DNA of 64,000 bases, from assembly GCF_963583255.1 (NCBI RefSeq), contig NC_084804.1:29258461-29322460 (forward strand), read 5' to 3'. The notes under the pieces were generated by a model that was not told the DNA's origin, made no database searches, and saw only the letters and a list, made by a program, of their open reading frames with translations. Source of the DNA: Pyrus communis. Its lineage: Eukaryota; Streptophyta; Magnoliopsida; Rosales; Rosaceae. This document shows, one piece after another, positions 61,501 through 64,000 of this stretch (its first letter is position 1; the number at the start of each line of letters is the position of its first letter). Both the position numbers and the translations under genes were made by a program.

Positions 61501-62010
61501 ATCACATGTGAAATGGGTTCATTCCCGCTCACATGCGCACTCTTGCAATTAGGTACTTTTAGGTTTAAATTAACCCACATTTTCCACTTCACTACACTTT
61601 ATGGCTGCGTCACCCTCTTGGTGCCACCCAACACAGCTCGATTAAGAGTCCAGGTGGACATTCCGTGTCGGGGTGTGTCATATCCAAACGCTAAAGCTCT
61701 AAAGCCCTCCAAACTCTCAAATTCCCAATCAACCAAACATTAAAAAAGACTTAGAAAACTCTTTGCGTTATTCGCCAAACTCGTGAAGAATCATCGAGCA
61801 CCACTACACATGTTGATTCTTCTATCACCAAAAGTCAAACCCTTGCGGCATTCCATTCATCTGAGATCAAGTCATCGCAAGCTTTGGATCAACAACCTCC
61901 TACACACACACTTACATTTCAGAGATCGAATTAGATGATTTAAATTGTAAATAGAGATTGTAACCCTAAACCTATATTAATACAATACATTTATTAGGAA
62001 ACTTAATTCC
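58560..62010 (+). mobile_element. LTR-retrotransposon fragment, split by a nested solo LTR
   Basis: The two outer parts (58560-59242 and 61681-62010) together parallel the minus-strand copy at 36958-37800. The first part starts with degenerate internal sequence and continues with ACCAACACATTAAAATTTTG, GTGGCATGC and CGAGTCATCAAGAG. The second resumes with CCAAACGCTAAAGCTC and runs to AATACAATACATTTATTA. The break lies within a segment that is continuous (CACGCCCAAACGCTC) in the other copy. Confidence 0.75.
59243..61680 (+). mobile_element. Nested solo LTR (2.4 kb)
   Basis: It starts TGTAACAACCTGTCCC and ends GTCGGGGTGTGTCA. The 5-bp flanks are CACCC (59238-59242) and TATCC (61681-61685), which differ by two C-to-T changes, as expected from decay of methylated transposon DNA. 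A related, longer LTR lies inverted at 38020-41292. No retrotransposon genes occur inside. The short frames here, including the one at 59535, look like LTR sequence. Confidence 0.8.
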
Positions 62011-62272
62011 AATCCCTGGCAAATATGACTTTTGAACTAAAACAAAAAGTAAGATCAAAATCTAATTTTAGTCCCTTATACATTAATCACCTCATTTATT
62101 AATTATATGTTGATGTTTTAATTATTTCTCTTTTTCTTCATAATTTTAATGTATTAGTTATATTTCATTATAATTTTCATTTTCATTTCATTCATCATAA
62201 TATATGTTGTTGTAAACATATAGATAAACTAATTCTTGTTACACTATATTTTGGTATACTTTGTGTTGTTTA
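62011..62272. other. AT-rich spacer
   Basis: No feature recognised. Confidence 0.5.
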
Positions 62273-62650
62273 TTTAGGTACATTAAGTTATTTAATTTTT
62301 TTTTTTTTTTTTGGACAAAAACTTGATATTTTATTGAAATCAAATACACTACATCAACTCCTGGCTGAGGAGGTCCTGAATGAGATCAGGAGGTCCATAA
62401 ATCGCAAACTTAGCTAATCTATGGGCAACCCCATTACATGTTCTTGGCACGTGCACAAAATGGACCGGGAAAGCAACTCTGCCACTTGCCTGACATCCTC
62501 CGCTAGCAAACCAAACTCGGACAAATCCCGAGAGTATTTATTGAAAACAACAATAACGAGAGCGGAATCACTCTTCACAATAACCCGTCTAACCTGCAAC
62601 ATCCCCGAAAGTAGTATATCCATTTTGGTACATATATTTAGGTACATTAA
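62273..62650 (-). mobile_element. 5'-truncated LINE with RNase H end and perfect 14-bp target duplications
   Basis: The insert spans 62287-62636 and is flanked by two identical copies of TTTAGGTACATTAA (62273-62286 and 62637-62650). On the minus strand it encodes the C-terminus of a plant LINE RNase H-like domain: SDSALVIVVFNKYSRDLSEF, GLLAEDVRQVAELL, then after a one-base shift HVPRTCNGVAHRLAKFAIYG, PPDL and a stop at 62349. An A tail (T tract about 62298-62315) ends it. This is a typical dead-on-arrival retroposition product. Confidence 0.9.
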
Positions 62651-64000
62651 TTCTAACACGCCTTGATCCTGATATCCCCAAATACCAGGATAGGCATATG
62701 CTAGCCGACACCCGAGGGTGACAAAGCCATTTTAAACATGCATAGGAAAAAAATGTATAATTAGAAAGACATAACCAATGCAGAATTGTGTCTAGAGCAT
62801 ACGAGTAATAAAGAATGATGTGAAAGATTTATTATAAAAAGGTACAAACTGTGGAATGGGTCTTACATAGAGGAGACTCAAAGATGCCTAAGCGGAAGTG
62901 CCCTGACGTCAGGATTGTGTGCCTCAAATCTAAATCCTGAGGGGGCACAAAACAGAAAAGGTGAGTGGACTAAAGTTTATAATAATACTAGTAATACGAA
63001 AACCATTTTATTTATGAACAAACTAACCCCCTATTTTGAAAACATATATAATACTATATAATAGGTTTTTTCTAAAAACCCTAACATGCCATGAAATCAT
63101 TCATAAAACAAGTATGAGTAAAATCATTTTCAATAACGGTGCTATCACCGCCCGAAGGCAAATCCGTAAATCTCCTCAATAATGTACTCTCTCTAGGGGT
63201 ATCATAGTCGCCCGAATGCAGTACATGTCCATCACCTGAAGGTGAAGCTGTACGACACTGGGTTACACCAGTGAAGAAACATGGTAAGCCCCATCACCCG
63301 AAGGTGAAACTGTACGACTCCAGGTTACGCCTAATAATAAAATATATAAAACGTAAATTCAATAAATCATAAATATTTCGTAAAGAAATTTAAATAAATC
63401 ATAGTGTATAAATCCATAAAACATAAATATAGAAATCTGTAAAAACATATTATCAATCATGCTCCATTTGTGAACCATGCCATACATGCAAGCCTAATAT
63501 TTTATAAAAAAAACTCACAAATATTTTGTTGCCCGGGAACCACTAGAGCTAGCAACGATGGTGTCACCTCCAACCGATGCACCTAACCAAATTTGAGACA
63601 ATTTAGTAAAACTATACCTAAATGATAGAATTTGAGAAAACGGACAGGGAATTCAGATTCGGCACTTCGAAATACGTAAGGAAGGACCTCGGGTTTCCCC
63701 CTACGCATCACCTCATGAGCCTCCATGAGGCGGCGACCCGGAATGCCACGTGTCGCCGCACTTGGCGGTAGGCAGCCCCAACATATCGAAAAATTCAACA
63801 ACTCCAAAACTTCCTAGATTTTATAGGAATAAAGATCTCAATAAGAGGAATAACTTTCATACCTAGGCCGAAATCCAATTCAACCAAGAAACACCTTAAA
63901 TCACCCTCGATCCGTCAAAAACCTTTTAAATTGGTGGTTGTCAATTCATCCTCTTCGATACTCCAACACACCAACCAAGGCTTGGGACTTGTTCTTGGGT
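62651..64000 (-). mobile_element. LTR-like sequence running off the window edge
   Basis: The start TAACACGCCTTGATCC resembles the inverted end TGTCACGCTCCGATC of the LTR at 38020, and the stretch GGTGAGTGGACTAAAGTTTA near 62960 matches GGTGAGTGGGCCTAAAATTA near 38920. It is therefore a third, diverged member of the long-LTR group in minus orientation. Within it, GCCCGAAGGC/CACCCGAAGGTG motifs recur at about 63150-63305 and may form small hairpins. The other end is outside the window. Confidence 0.5.

Overview
This is plant nuclear DNA. Genes have GT-AG introns, the intergenic space is AT-rich and full of transposons, and two genes encode plastid proteins: a MATE transporter and a carotenoid cleavage dioxygenase. 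The repeat families look like those of woody Rosaceae such as apple, pear or Prunus, but that is an impression from recognition and not a proof. Only two ordinary host genes look intact: a 14-exon EDS5/DTX46-type chloroplast MATE gene (28417-34977, +) and an intronless CCD4-type dioxygenase (49952-51706, +).

Layout. At 1-9.9 kb lies a mosaic: a duplicated ~0.6-kb block (1868 and 7787) with (GA)n-rich ~190-bp internal repeats brackets fragments of a histone H3.3 gene and a RAD6-type UBC2 gene, both with intron boundaries kept. At 9.9-12.3 kb are two diverged copies of an unidentified small gene with a C-terminal hydrophobic tail; one is open (133 aa) and one is broken. From about 12.3-12.9 to 21.61 kb lies a large autonomous-type Helitron: a Rep/helicase with HUH, two-tyrosine and Pif1-type helicase motifs, an RPA70-like gene, and a textbook 3' hairpin plus CTAG|T end. 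At 23.85-26.25 kb is a decayed tandem copy of the MATE gene, followed by a frameshifted F-box gene on the minus strand and then the intact MATE gene.

From 35 to 49 kb and 54 to 64 kb the DNA is mostly nested transposon debris: two related long solo LTRs in opposite orientations (38020-41292 and 59243-61680), a second LTR family cut by one of them, a CACTA relic holding a MITE and a solo-LTR-like insert, a copia relic, three different SINEs, a 5'-truncated LINE with perfect 14-bp target duplications, and several MITEs. The CCD4 gene sits in this repeat-rich half. Its 3' UTR and a candidate poly(A) signal lie inside the first of two related MITE-like elements.

The most system-like part is the Helitron. 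Its helicase and RPA reading frames are joined by a 139-nt intron. Splicing gives an overlapping stop/start (TGATG), and retention gives one continuous helicase-RPA reading frame. All coordinates of exons and element ends were read by eye; none was tested by alignment or transcript data.
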